A stretch of DNA of 8,250 nt from Mycoplasmatota bacterium (GTDB lineage Bacteria; Bacillota_I; Bacilli_A; RF39; UBA660): NCBI GenBank assembly GCA_012512795.1, contig JAAZDL010000163.1, positions 1 through 8,250 of the forward strand, read 5' to 3'. The position numbers were made by a program, and so were the translations under genes. Shown here piece by piece: positions 1 through 6,416 of the stretch (positions within the stretch are counted from its first letter, which is position 1; each line of letters opens with the position of its first letter). The notes under the pieces are model-generated. The model worked only from the letters and a program-made list of their open reading frames with translations. It did no database searches and was not told the origin of the DNA.

Positions 1-241
1 CATTTTTACTTATACAAAACACAGGAGATTTTTCTTGATTAGTTCTATAAAAATCAAATAAACATACTGCCATCCAAGCAATTAATATTACCCAAAGAAC
101 AATATTAATTATTTTAGATAACATGGTTTTTTCACCATATTTTTTATTTACATCTTTTTTAGTTTTTTTCTCATCTAGAAAGTTTTCTTCCTTAACTTTA
201 TCTTCTTTTTTTAATTTTTCTTTAGAATCATTTTTACTCAT
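1..241 (-). CDS. Small single-pass membrane protein, C-terminus outside window
   Basis: This is a partial gene; 80 complete codons from ATG at 241 are visible and the frame is still open at the window edge. Residues 1-40 are very rich in Lys and Glu (MSKNDSKEKLKKEDK...) and should be cytoplasmic. Residues about 41-63 form one hydrophobic helix containing LWVILIAWMAVCLF. The part that follows (DFYRTNQEKSPVFCIS) is expected outside the membrane by the positive-inside rule. The start is firm: AAGGAGG lies 6 bases upstream, inside the last codons of the PH-domain gene, and only one base separates that gene's stop from this ATG, so the two are probably translationally coupled. From memory, short Firmicute proteins with a similar helix followed by a PxFC segment exist and are uncharacterised, but I could not check this. 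No function is assigned. Confidence 0.8.
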   Translation of the reverse strand, partial: MSKNDSKEKLKKEDKVKEENFLDEKKTKKDVNKKYGEKTMLSKIINIVLWVILIAWMAVCLFDFYRTNQEKSPVFCISKN

Positions 242-242
242 G

Positions 243-701
243 TTAATCCTCCTTAACAATAATTTTGTTTTCAACTAATTGATTAATGATATCTTTTGAT
301 TGTTCTTGATTAGATATAAACATACAAATAGTAGAATATAAAAGTCTTAATCTAGCTTTTTCATGTTTATGCATATCAACAAATATTAGTCTAAGTTGAT
401 ATCCGCTTTCCAAATCAAACTTTAATTCCACTTTAGATGGCCTATATAAAATAGAACAAGAAGATATCGAATTATAAGGAATAGTATATATTTCTTTAAA
501 AGGTCTAACAGATATAGCATTATCAAATAAAATTATTTTTTTTGTTGTAAATACTCCATGATCCCTAAACGTTTTATAACTAGATAAGATTCTTTCATCA
601 CCATAAATATAATCAGAAACATACCAAGGTAAATCTTTAGTTTCTATATATCTAGAAAAATCAAAGAATTTAGTCAGTTCTTTATATTTAACATATGCCA
701 T
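243..701 (-). CDS. Bacterial PH-domain (bPH_1/DUF1696-like) protein
   Basis: This is a 152-residue protein, probably cytoplasmic: no signal sequence or membrane helix is visible. The central part (about residues 35-115) looks like the bacterial PH-like fold of the bPH_1/DUF1696 (YvbH-type) family. It has a GDERILSSYKTFRD strand, then GVFTTKKIILFD, then the hallmark IYTIPYNSISSCSI, followed by alternating strands and a C-terminal helix. In the family these are small PH-like domains of unknown ligand, often in stress- or envelope-linked genes. I chose ATG at 701 (MAYVKYKEL) over an in-frame GTG at 710, because the purine-rich AGAGAGTGGTG then sits at a more usual distance and GTG is a weaker start. 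The gene begins 32 bases after the giant protein's stop, with no terminator between, and is tightly coupled to the next gene. The family call is from memory of the motif; the role is unknown. Confidence 0.75.
   Translation of the reverse strand: MAYVKYKELTKFFDFSRYIETKDLPWYVSDYIYGDERILSSYKTFRDHGVFTTKKIILFDNAISVRPFKEIYTIPYNSISSCSILYRPSKVELKFDLESGYQLRLIFVDMHKHEKARLRLLYSTICMFISNQEQSKDIINQLVENKIIVKED
248..254 (-). promoter_or_regulatory. Strong ribosome binding site inside the upstream gene
   Basis: AAGGAGG on the minus strand is a near-perfect anti-16S match, 6 bases from the ATG at 241. It lies within the final codons (Lys-Glu-Asp) of the PH-domain gene. This placement fixes the start of the small membrane protein and points to coupled translation. 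Confidence 0.85.
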
Positions 702-733
702 AAAATTCACACCACTCTCTTTTTATAATTATT

Positions 734-3700
734 TTATTCAGTCTCTTCAAGAGGTTTAATAGAACCTAGTTCTTTACCATGTAAACTTTCAGGATCTATT
801 ATATTTGTCTCATTATCATAATCATTTTCTTTATTAGTTGGTTCTTCAGTTGTCTTTTCAATTGGTTGAACAGATAATTTTTCATCTGGTGTTCCTAATT
901 GTGGATCCTCAGTAGCATTGTTTTCCCCCATACTACCATCAACTGAAGATCCTAAATCAAAATTTGAAGCATCACTATCACTTTCAATTAAAGACTTGCT
1001 ATTTAATGACTTAGAAGCTGTTTTATTATAAACAGTTACAGGGAACTCATATACAACTTTAGCACCATTTTCAAGAGTTATAGTCATAACTGTAATAAGT
1101 TCAAGCTGTCTACCTGCTTCTTTAGCTTCATAAATATCTTTCATTCTTGTATTAGTTTTTGTTTCTGTATGAGTTACAGGTAAATCTTTTAAAATTGTTC
1201 CTTTAGCAAAAACATCTTCAAAGTATGTAGTATGTAATATTTTCTTTCCACCTTGATTAAGCATTCCTCCATAAAATAATGTTTTTGAAAATTCATGATA
1301 TTTAAAATCTCCAATTCCATCTAATCTATATTTATAATTAATTTTAATTTGTGAAAACTTAGTTACTACAAAATCTCTTGTAAACACCATAGATATAGAA
1401 TTCATTGATGTTCCACCTGCAATATTTGATGTTAAATTTATTAATAAAGGTTTTACTATTACTGTTACAATTTTAGTAGTAGTATTAACACCATCACTTA
1501 AACTATATGTAAGAGTATAAGTACCTTCGTGATTAGGATTTACTGTTCCTTCTTTTTTTACATCAGAAGCAGTTAAAATTAGTTTATCATCAGTTACGTT
1601 ACTAATTATAGGTTCAGTAAACTTTTCACCTTCAATTAATTCTAAACTAGTATAACTTAAATCGAAGTCAGGAGCTAAATCTATTGGTTTTTCAAAATAC
1701 ATTGAATAACCAGACCAAGCAGTAATATATCCTTTTGAATCAACAGCTACTAATCCAGCCAACCATCTTCCTTCAATTCCCTCAGGAGAATTAGTATAAT
1801 AATATCCGTTACTATCAGGAGCTCCTAATTCAACACCAGAATCAGGATTAGCCATTAGATAGTCGTGTAGGTCAGTATGTGAAACAACGCTATTAAACGA
1901 ATTAGTCCATAATGCTCTAACAGAAACAACTTCATTATCGGCAATAACTCTAAATCTTATTCTCATAGCAGTAGTTGGATTATCTTTATCAGTTCCTGTT
2001 GTCCAAGATAGTTCTTCTCTATCATTTTTGTAATAAACATAATTGATAGATAATTTAGGAACAACTGGAGTTGTTGGTTCTTCTATTTTATAATTGAAAT
2101 CTTCTGTCCAACCTTGAGTTGTACTATTACCAAACTGATCAGTAACAGAAATATGTGCTGCTAATCTACCATTTGAATAACATTCTCCTAATGTAGTGGC
2201 ATTGAATGTTTTTGACCAACTATATGAAGTCCCAATTGGATAAAATGTTTCTCCACAATATTTATTAGTATCTTTATTAACTATTTGAAGATATGCATAG
2301 TTAAGTGCATAATTATCTGTTGCAATTCCACTTACAGTAAATTCGCCATTAACAACTTCACTTACTTCAAGCGTTGTTGTAGGATCAGTAAAATCTAAGT
2401 AGAAATCTTCTGTCCAACCTGCTGACCCTCTATTTCCCATAAAATCAACTACTTCAACATGAGCTGCATAGTTTCCGGTAGAATTGCAAGCTGGATCTAA
2501 TTTCATTTCAGGTAAGAAATATTTTCTAGACCAGTCTGCTTCTTTTTGATCTGGATCTAACAAGTGGATTGTGGTTCCTCCGCAACGAGCTCCTGTAGTT
2601 CTGTTTATTAATTGAACATAAACTCTATTGAGTCTTTGATCATCAATAGCATGACCACTTATAGTAAAATTATTTCCGTTTGAAACAGGTGATACATTAA
2701 TAGTAGTAGTAGGATTAACTGCATCCACTTCAATTGTCCTAATAACACTATTAGTAAAATTAGGATCATCGCTTCTATTACCAACCTTATCTGTAGCAAC
2801 ATATCTTAGTTTATAAGTTCCAGATCCTTTTGAAGTATCCAACTTAAATGAATAACTTAATTCAGAAGTATTCATATTCATTGAATGATTTAATGTTCCA
2901 TCTGGATTTATTATTTCAAACCAGTGGCTATTTATGTTTTTTTCAATAGAATCAACTTCACCAATCACAGTTACATCTTTACCAAACTTTTTCCCATCTA
3001 TATCAGGTGTTACAATTTTGGCTATTGGTGATGTTGAATCCATAATAAATTCAATTTTTTCGGAAGCATTTTTTGCATGATCATAAGCAACTGCACTATA
3101 AGTGCCGTCAGGTATCCAAGATAATCCTTTATAATTTATACTATTATTAGGATTAAAATTAGTCCATTCAGTAAATTGACTACCGTCTTCTTTATAAATA
3201 ACTAATCTAGCAATATCTTTAGCTTTAGTTTCAGCTTCTGGTTTACTAATTTTTGAAACTATTTGACCACTAACAATATAATGAGTTCTATTTAAATTAA
3301 TAGCAAGGTCAGGAGCAATAGTATCTAATGTAAACTCATAAGTAACACTATTACCAGCAACATCAAATAGAATTAATACATTTTTCCCTTCAACTGCACC
3401 AAATTTTCCTGGTTTAACACCATTTAAATCGCTCCATTTATTTACAGTATATTCTTTTTTTACTCCATTTAATAATGTATACAATACTCCAACACTATCA
3501 TGTAATTGAAATGAAACATTACTAAATATTTTTAAGTCTTTTGAACCAATTGATTCATCTTTTACCTTGATAACAGGATCAGTTTTATCAATTGTAAACT
3601 CAGCTGTTGTTGTATTTCCAGCTTTATCTGTTGCTGTTGCAATATATCTTCCTTCTTCTGTTACAAAGTTAGATACAACTATTTCAGTATCTTTAACCTT

Positions 3701-5722
3701 TATTATAAGATCTTTTAAGTTCTTATCACTAGCAGTTACATTAGCATCTACATTATAATATTTAACAGGATTATTATCATTTATTTTAATAATAGGATCA
3801 GTTTTATCAATTGTCCAAGTAATAGATGTAATATTACCAGCCTTATCTGTTGCGATAGCTGTATAAGTTCCTTCTTCTTTTATTGGATTTTTTAAAGGTA
3901 TTAAACTTCCTTTTTTAAATATTAATAATGATAAAAGATTATCTTCTTCTGCTGTTACTTTTGTATCAATATTATAGAATTCTTTTGGTGTTTCTCCGTT
4001 TATTTTAATAATTGGTGCTGTTTTGTCTATTGTAAATGTTCTAGTTGTAGAATTTCCAGCTTTATCTGTAGCAACTACAGTATATTTACCATCTACTGTT
4101 ATTTTTTCATTATTATAAACTTCACCATTAATAGTTACTTTATCTAAATTTTTATCTGTTGCTGTTATAGTTACATTTTTATTAAAATATATATGAAGTA
4201 ATAAAGGTAAATTATTAGCAAGTATTACAGGAGCAGTTTTATCAATTGTAAACTCAACTATTGTTGTATTTCCAGCTTTATCTGTTGCTGTTGCAGTATA
4301 AATACCTTCTTTAGTTATGTTATTTAAATTAGATACATTTTTACCATTTCTAGTTACAACTAATGATTCAATTCCGTTTTCGTCACTTGCAGTAACTTTT
4401 ACATTATTATTATAAAAATTTACTGGATCTTTATCATTAATTTGAATAACAGGAGATGTTCTATCTATTGTAAAAGGAATATAAATATGAGATGAAATTC
4501 CCGCTCTGTTTCCTGATAAATCATCAGCCCAAATACGAACAAAATATTGTCCGTCAGTTAAATTTGATATATCGAAGGTTCCTAGAGTCCCTTCTTTGTT
4601 TTCGTTAACTGTTATTCCATTAATTGAATCGACAAGTTTTTTATCTTTATCATAAATTCTAAGATTATAATTTTTTAAGTTAGCATCATATACTTTTCCA
4701 GTTATTTGTATTGTATTTTCGTTTGTTAAATTTTTTATTACTTGTACATTTTCAATTACTGGTGCAGTAATGTCTTTAAATACTGCTTCGTAAGTTACAT
4801 CACTATTAACTATTAATGCATCACTCTCTGGTAATGTTGGATTCCATTCTATAAATGTGTATCCTTCATTAGCAACTTTGTCTGGAACTGTTACATTATC
4901 ATAAAAATTTAGTCCTGATAATAATTTATCAAATGTTAGAGTTCCAACTAAACTTCCATTTTCTCCAGCAATGAAACTTACTGTAAATTTTGTCTCTAAA
5001 TCATCAGCTATTCCATTTTCATTTAGATCATCTTTATAAATTGCAAATACACGAGTATTTTTAGTTATATTTGAAAAACTTGAATCCCAACCAACAAATA
5101 CTTTTTTATCAAGTTTTGGTGCTACTGGTGCCGTTGCAGTTAATCCTGATCTAATTTTCTGTGATGATAATTCTTTATCATCTAGTAAAAACACTACATC
5201 ATAAAATACTACATCATTAGCAGCGACTGTAGATCTATATACAGCATTTACTGTGATGTTTGATTTTACATTAACGTATTCTCTACTCCAACCATCAAAT
5301 GAGTAGTTAGCATGAGTTGGTATAGCAGGAGCTATCGCATCTTCTCCATACTTTACACTTTGTGTATCTATATTACTTTTAGATACAGTATCATAGAATG
5401 TTACTTTAAAGTATTTCCAGTCACATTTAGAATAAACTGTAATGTCACTAGTAATATTAGTAAAATTATCAGTTTTTACATCTCCTTCAGTGTACCATCC
5501 TACAAAATTACATCCATCATGTATAGGTTCATCAGGTATTTTTGCATCTTTTCCTACTTCTATTGTTTGATTACTAATAACAGTATTAGTAATTGAATCA
5601 ATAAACATTACTGTTCTAGTATTTATTTTATTTGGTTCGTTTGGTGAAGAACCAAAAGCCCACATAAAAAACAAGAAAACCAAAAAGACTGCAAAAACAA
5701 AAAGCCTTTTTTTGTTAAACAT
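734..5722 (-). CDS. Giant exported multi-domain Ig-like/InlB-repeat surface protein
   Basis: This 1662-residue protein is probably an adhesin or surface scaffold; no enzyme domain is visible. Residues 1-24 are a signal sequence: basic MFNKKR, a Phe-rich core (LFVFAVFLVFLFFMWAF) and a possible AFG|SS cleavage site, though an uncleaved anchor is also possible. Residues about 37-229 hold three InlB-type B-repeats (Flg_new/Listeria-Bacteroides type) with FxGW and IT-N/V-AVY motifs, and a fourth diverged unit follows at about 246-316. Residues 232-243 (DLNENGIADDLE) match an EF-hand-like calcium loop. Ig-like units begin with D-x-T-x-P at 420, 494, 566, 639, 712, 800, 895, 1000 and 1110, most ending near a D-x-x-GN turn. 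A further Ig-like/DUF5011-like unit covers about 1348-1424. Residues 1214-1347 and 1425-1567 are unrecognised. Residues 1568-1662 are an acidic, Asn-rich, probably disordered tail with no LPxTG and no membrane helix. The start is supported by AAAGGGAGGT 5 bases before ATG. Architecture is clear; binding partner unknown. Confidence 0.9.
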   Translation of the reverse strand: MFNKKRLFVFAVFLVFLFFMWAFGSSPNEPNKINTRTVMFIDSITNTVISNQTIEVGKDAKIPDEPIHDGCNFVGWYTEGDVKTDNFTNITSDITVYSKCDWKYFKVTFYDTVSKSNIDTQSVKYGEDAIAPAIPTHANYSFDGWSREYVNVKSNITVNAVYRSTVAANDVVFYDVVFLLDDKELSSQKIRSGLTATAPVAPKLDKKVFVGWDSSFSNITKNTRVFAIYKDDLNENGIADDLETKFTVSFIAGENGSLVGTLTFDKLLSGLNFYDNVTVPDKVANEGYTFIEWNPTLPESDALIVNSDVTYEAVFKDITAPVIENVQVIKNLTNENTIQITGKVYDANLKNYNLRIYDKDKKLVDSINGITVNENKEGTLGTFDISNLTDGQYFVRIWADDLSGNRAGISSHIYIPFTIDRTSPVIQINDKDPVNFYNNNVKVTASDENGIESLVVTRNGKNVSNLNNITKEGIYTATATDKAGNTTIVEFTIDKTAPVILANNLPLLLHIYFNKNVTITATDKNLDKVTINGEVYNNEKITVDGKYTVVATDKAGNSTTRTFTIDKTAPIIKINGETPKEFYNIDTKVTAEEDNLLSLLIFKKGSLIPLKNPIKEEGTYTAIATDKAGNITSITWTIDKTDPIIKINDNNPVKYYNVDANVTASDKNLKDLIIKVKDTEIVVSNFVTEEGRYIATATDKAGNTTTAEFTIDKTDPVIKVKDESIGSKDLKIFSNVSFQLHDSVGVLYTLLNGVKKEYTVNKWSDLNGVKPGKFGAVEGKNVLILFDVAGNSVTYEFTLDTIAPDLAINLNRTHYIVSGQIVSKISKPEAETKAKDIARLVIYKEDGSQFTEWTNFNPNNSINYKGLSWIPDGTYSAVAYDHAKNASEKIEFIMDSTSPIAKIVTPDIDGKKFGKDVTVIGEVDSIEKNINSHWFEIINPDGTLNHSMNMNTSELSYSFKLDTSKGSGTYKLRYVATDKVGNRSDDPNFTNSVIRTIEVDAVNPTTTINVSPVSNGNNFTISGHAIDDQRLNRVYVQLINRTTGARCGGTTIHLLDPDQKEADWSRKYFLPEMKLDPACNSTGNYAAHVEVVDFMGNRGSAGWTEDFYLDFTDPTTTLEVSEVVNGEFTVSGIATDNYALNYAYLQIVNKDTNKYCGETFYPIGTSYSWSKTFNATTLGECYSNGRLAAHISVTDQFGNSTTQGWTEDFNYKIEEPTTPVVPKLSINYVYYKNDREELSWTTGTDKDNPTTAMRIRFRVIADNEVVSVRALWTNSFNSVVSHTDLHDYLMANPDSGVELGAPDSNGYYYTNSPEGIEGRWLAGLVAVDSKGYITAWSGYSMYFEKPIDLAPDFDLSYTSLELIEGEKFTEPIISNVTDDKLILTASDVKKEGTVNPNHEGTYTLTYSLSDGVNTTTKIVTVIVKPLLINLTSNIAGGTSMNSISMVFTRDFVVTKFSQIKINYKYRLDGIGDFKYHEFSKTLFYGGMLNQGGKKILHTTYFEDVFAKGTILKDLPVTHTETKTNTRMKDIYEAKEAGRQLELITVMTITLENGAKVVYEFPVTVYNKTASKSLNSKSLIESDSDASNFDLGSSVDGSMGENNATEDPQLGTPDEKLSVQPIEKTTEEPTNKENDYDNETNIIDPESLHGKELGSIKPLEETE
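2084..2725 (-). repeat. Two paralogous cysteine-containing Ig-like units
   Basis: Residues 1000-1109 and 1110-1213 are two copies of one module. Both carry PTTT near the start, then S-G-x-A-x-D, Y-x-Q-I/L-x-N, a CG dipeptide, an aromatic W-S-(R/K) strand, a second Cys, AAH-(V/I)-x-V-x-D and a shared GWTEDF ending. Cysteines lie at 1047 and 1079 in the first copy and at 1156 and 1181 in the second, so each copy probably holds its own disulfide. They differ from the regular 73-residue units and are likely a separate functional module. Confidence 0.8.
3580..3646 (-). repeat. Direct repeat copy A, 67 bases, within Ig-coding region
   Basis: This stretch codes for the end of the unit at 639-711 and the start of the unit at 712. 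It matches 4234-4300 at 64 of 67 bases (differences at 3603, 3606 and 3642), including an exact run of 35 bases at 3607-3641. Two further junctions, near 3800 and 4025, are clearly related but less alike. Confidence 0.85.
3590..4465 (-). repeat. Four regular Ig-like repeats of 72-74 residues
   Basis: Residues 420-711 form the most regular part of the giant protein, with units of 74, 72, 73 and 73 residues. Each starts D-R/K-T-x-P-(V/I)-I and ends with an A-T-D-K-A-G-N strand-turn followed by a (F/W)TI strand. This is the usual pattern of tandem bacterial Ig-like domains that build an extended rod. Neighbouring units on both sides share the D-x-T-x-P entry but are longer (88-110 residues) and more diverged. 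Confidence 0.85.
4234..4300 (-). repeat. Direct repeat copy B, 67 bases, within Ig-coding region
   Basis: This is the partner of 3580-3646, offset by exactly 654 bases (218 codons). It codes for the junction between the units starting at residues 420 and 494. Because the offset is a multiple of three, recombination between the copies would remove three Ig units and keep the frame. Confidence 0.85.
5036..5614 (-). repeat. Three tandem InlB-type B-repeats (protein level)
   Basis: Residues about 37-229 of the giant protein contain three copies of a roughly 65-residue unit: VMFIDSITN..., VTFYDTVSKS... and VVFLLDDKEL.... Each continues with a P-x-x-P-containing strand, an F-x-GW motif and a closing T-x-V/F-A-x-Y strand. 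In known proteins these beta-grasp-like repeats act as stalk or interaction modules. Here they sit directly after the signal sequence rather than next to leucine-rich repeats. Confidence 0.8.
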
Positions 5723-5726
5723 ATTA

Positions 5727-5736
5727 ACCTCCCTTT
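5727..5736 (-). promoter_or_regulatory. Ribosome binding site of the giant surface protein
   Basis: AAAGGGAGGT on the minus strand ends 4 bases before the ATG at 5722. It is a strong Shine-Dalgarno match and settles the start codon ahead of the basic residues of the signal sequence. Confidence 0.85.
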
Positions 5737-5743
5737 AAGTAAA

Positions 5744-5761
5744 ACATATTTAAGAATATGT
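5744..5761 (-). promoter_or_regulatory. Palindrome at the predicted transcript start
   Basis: ACATATT-CTTA-AATATGT is a perfect 7-base inverted repeat with a 4-base centre. It begins a few bases after the predicted transcription start of the giant protein gene and ends before its ribosome binding site. It could be an operator for a dimeric repressor or a weak 5' leader hairpin. In such AT-rich DNA a chance origin cannot be excluded. Confidence 0.45.
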
Positions 5762-5769
5762 ATAGCCTT

Positions 5770-5798
5770 ATTCTAGTACAATATCTTAAAAAAATCAA
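5770..5798 (-). promoter_or_regulatory. Predicted sigma-A type promoter for the surface protein operon
   Basis: On the minus strand a -35 box TTGATT (5798-5793, 4 of 6 to consensus) is followed after exactly 17 bases by a -10 box TAGAAT (5775-5770, 5 of 6). Transcription would start near 5763-5765, giving a leader of about 40 bases. It lies just downstream of the terminator of the upstream gene, as expected for the start of a new transcription unit. Confidence 0.7.
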
Positions 5799-5815
5799 GA
5801 GTTAGAGATAAAAGT

Positions 5816-5843
5816 AATAAAAAAATAAGCTTTAGCTTATTTT
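5816..5843 (-). terminator. Intrinsic terminator overlapping the signal peptidase stop codon
   Basis: 5822-5831 and 5834-5843 form a perfect 10-base inverted repeat (AAAATAAGCT with its complement); in practice the loop is four bases. On the minus strand it is followed by a run of T residues (complement of 5819-5825). The stem contains the TAA stop at 5837-5839, so there is almost no 3' untranslated region. It separates the secA-lepB unit from the surface protein unit. The stem is AT-rich, so read-through is plausible. Confidence 0.75.
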
Positions 5844-6391
5844 ATTATCCCAAAATTAGATATTGGCCATATTTTATATACTATTTCACCAATTATGTCT
5901 TTTTTATCAACAAGTCCAATTGTATGATCTCTACTATCTTGTGAAATATCTCTAGCATCACCTAAAACTAAATATTTGTTATCTGGTATAACAGAATTAG
6001 GACAGTCCTTTATAGAACAAATATCTGAAAACAAAAAGTTATTAGTTAAATATGCAGTAGATATATTTTCTTCAAAAGTTTCTCCATTTACTATTAAATA
6101 ACCATTTATATAATCTATTTTTTCCCCTGGAAGACCTATTATTCTTTTTACATATTTTTTATTATTTGCATCTTTAAATATAATAATATCATTTCTTTGT
6201 ACTTTAGAAATTTTATATGTAAAACGACTTACAATCACCATATCTCCATCATTTAAAGTAGGATTCATTGAATTTCCAGCTATAGGAGCAACTGCTACTA
6301 TAAATGTAAAAACAAATATGAATATCGCCAGTGCTATTACATATCCCATAGTGTCTTTAATAAATTCTTTTAATTCTCTTAAATCAGGCAT
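5837..6391 (-). CDS. lepB: Type I signal peptidase (leader peptidase)
   Basis: This 184-residue membrane serine protease removes signal peptides from exported proteins on the outer face of the membrane. It is a Gram-positive style single-anchor enzyme: a short cytoplasmic N-terminus, one helix at about residues 15-36, then the catalytic domain. Box B is GNSMNPTL with nucleophile Ser41. Box D is KYVKRIIGLPGE with the general base Lys82. Box E is GDARDISQDSRDHTIG (144-159), in which the usual GDN is GDA while DSR is kept. Box C-like material (QRNDIIIF) follows Ser41 at the expected distance. Cys125 and Cys130 form a CSIKDC pair in the outer domain. The gene starts 25 bases after the secA-like stop, with only a weak purine-rich binding site (AAAGAAAGAG), and has no promoter of its own visible. 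It could process the giant protein encoded next; that link is inference. Confidence 0.95.
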   Translation of the reverse strand: MPDLRELKEFIKDTMGYVIALAIFIFVFTFIVAVAPIAGNSMNPTLNDGDMVIVSRFTYKISKVQRNDIIIFKDANNKKYVKRIIGLPGEKIDYINGYLIVNGETFEENISTAYLTNNFLFSDICSIKDCPNSVIPDNKYLVLGDARDISQDSRDHTIGLVDKKDIIGEIVYKIWPISNFGIIK

Positions 6392-6416
6392 AATATATCA
6401 CTCTTTCTTTTAACAA

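Noticed and set aside
708..710. GTG as the start of the PH-domain gene
   Set aside because: It is in frame but too close to the AGAGAG stretch; ATG at 701 has better spacing and gives the natural MAYVKYKEL start.
711..740. Separate promoter (TATAAA-like) before the PH-domain gene
   Set aside because: A -10-like string appears in the AT-rich gap but I found no convincing -35 box; co-transcription with the giant gene is simpler.
734..900. Sortase signal at the C-terminus of the giant protein
   Set aside because: No LPxTG-like motif, hydrophobic segment or basic end is present; GTPDEKLS is not a match.
3567..3758. 63-codon open frame on the plus strand
   Set aside because: It lies antisense within the Ig-repeat coding region; the composition mirrors the repeats and no ribosome binding site was seen.
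3590..4465. CRISPR-like array
   Set aside because: The repeats are imperfect, lie in frame inside one long gene and encode Ig domains.
5312..5596. 94-codon open frame on the plus strand
   Set aside because: It is antisense to the N-terminal repeats of the giant protein, with Ser/Ile/Tyr-rich low-complexity sequence typical of a shadow frame.
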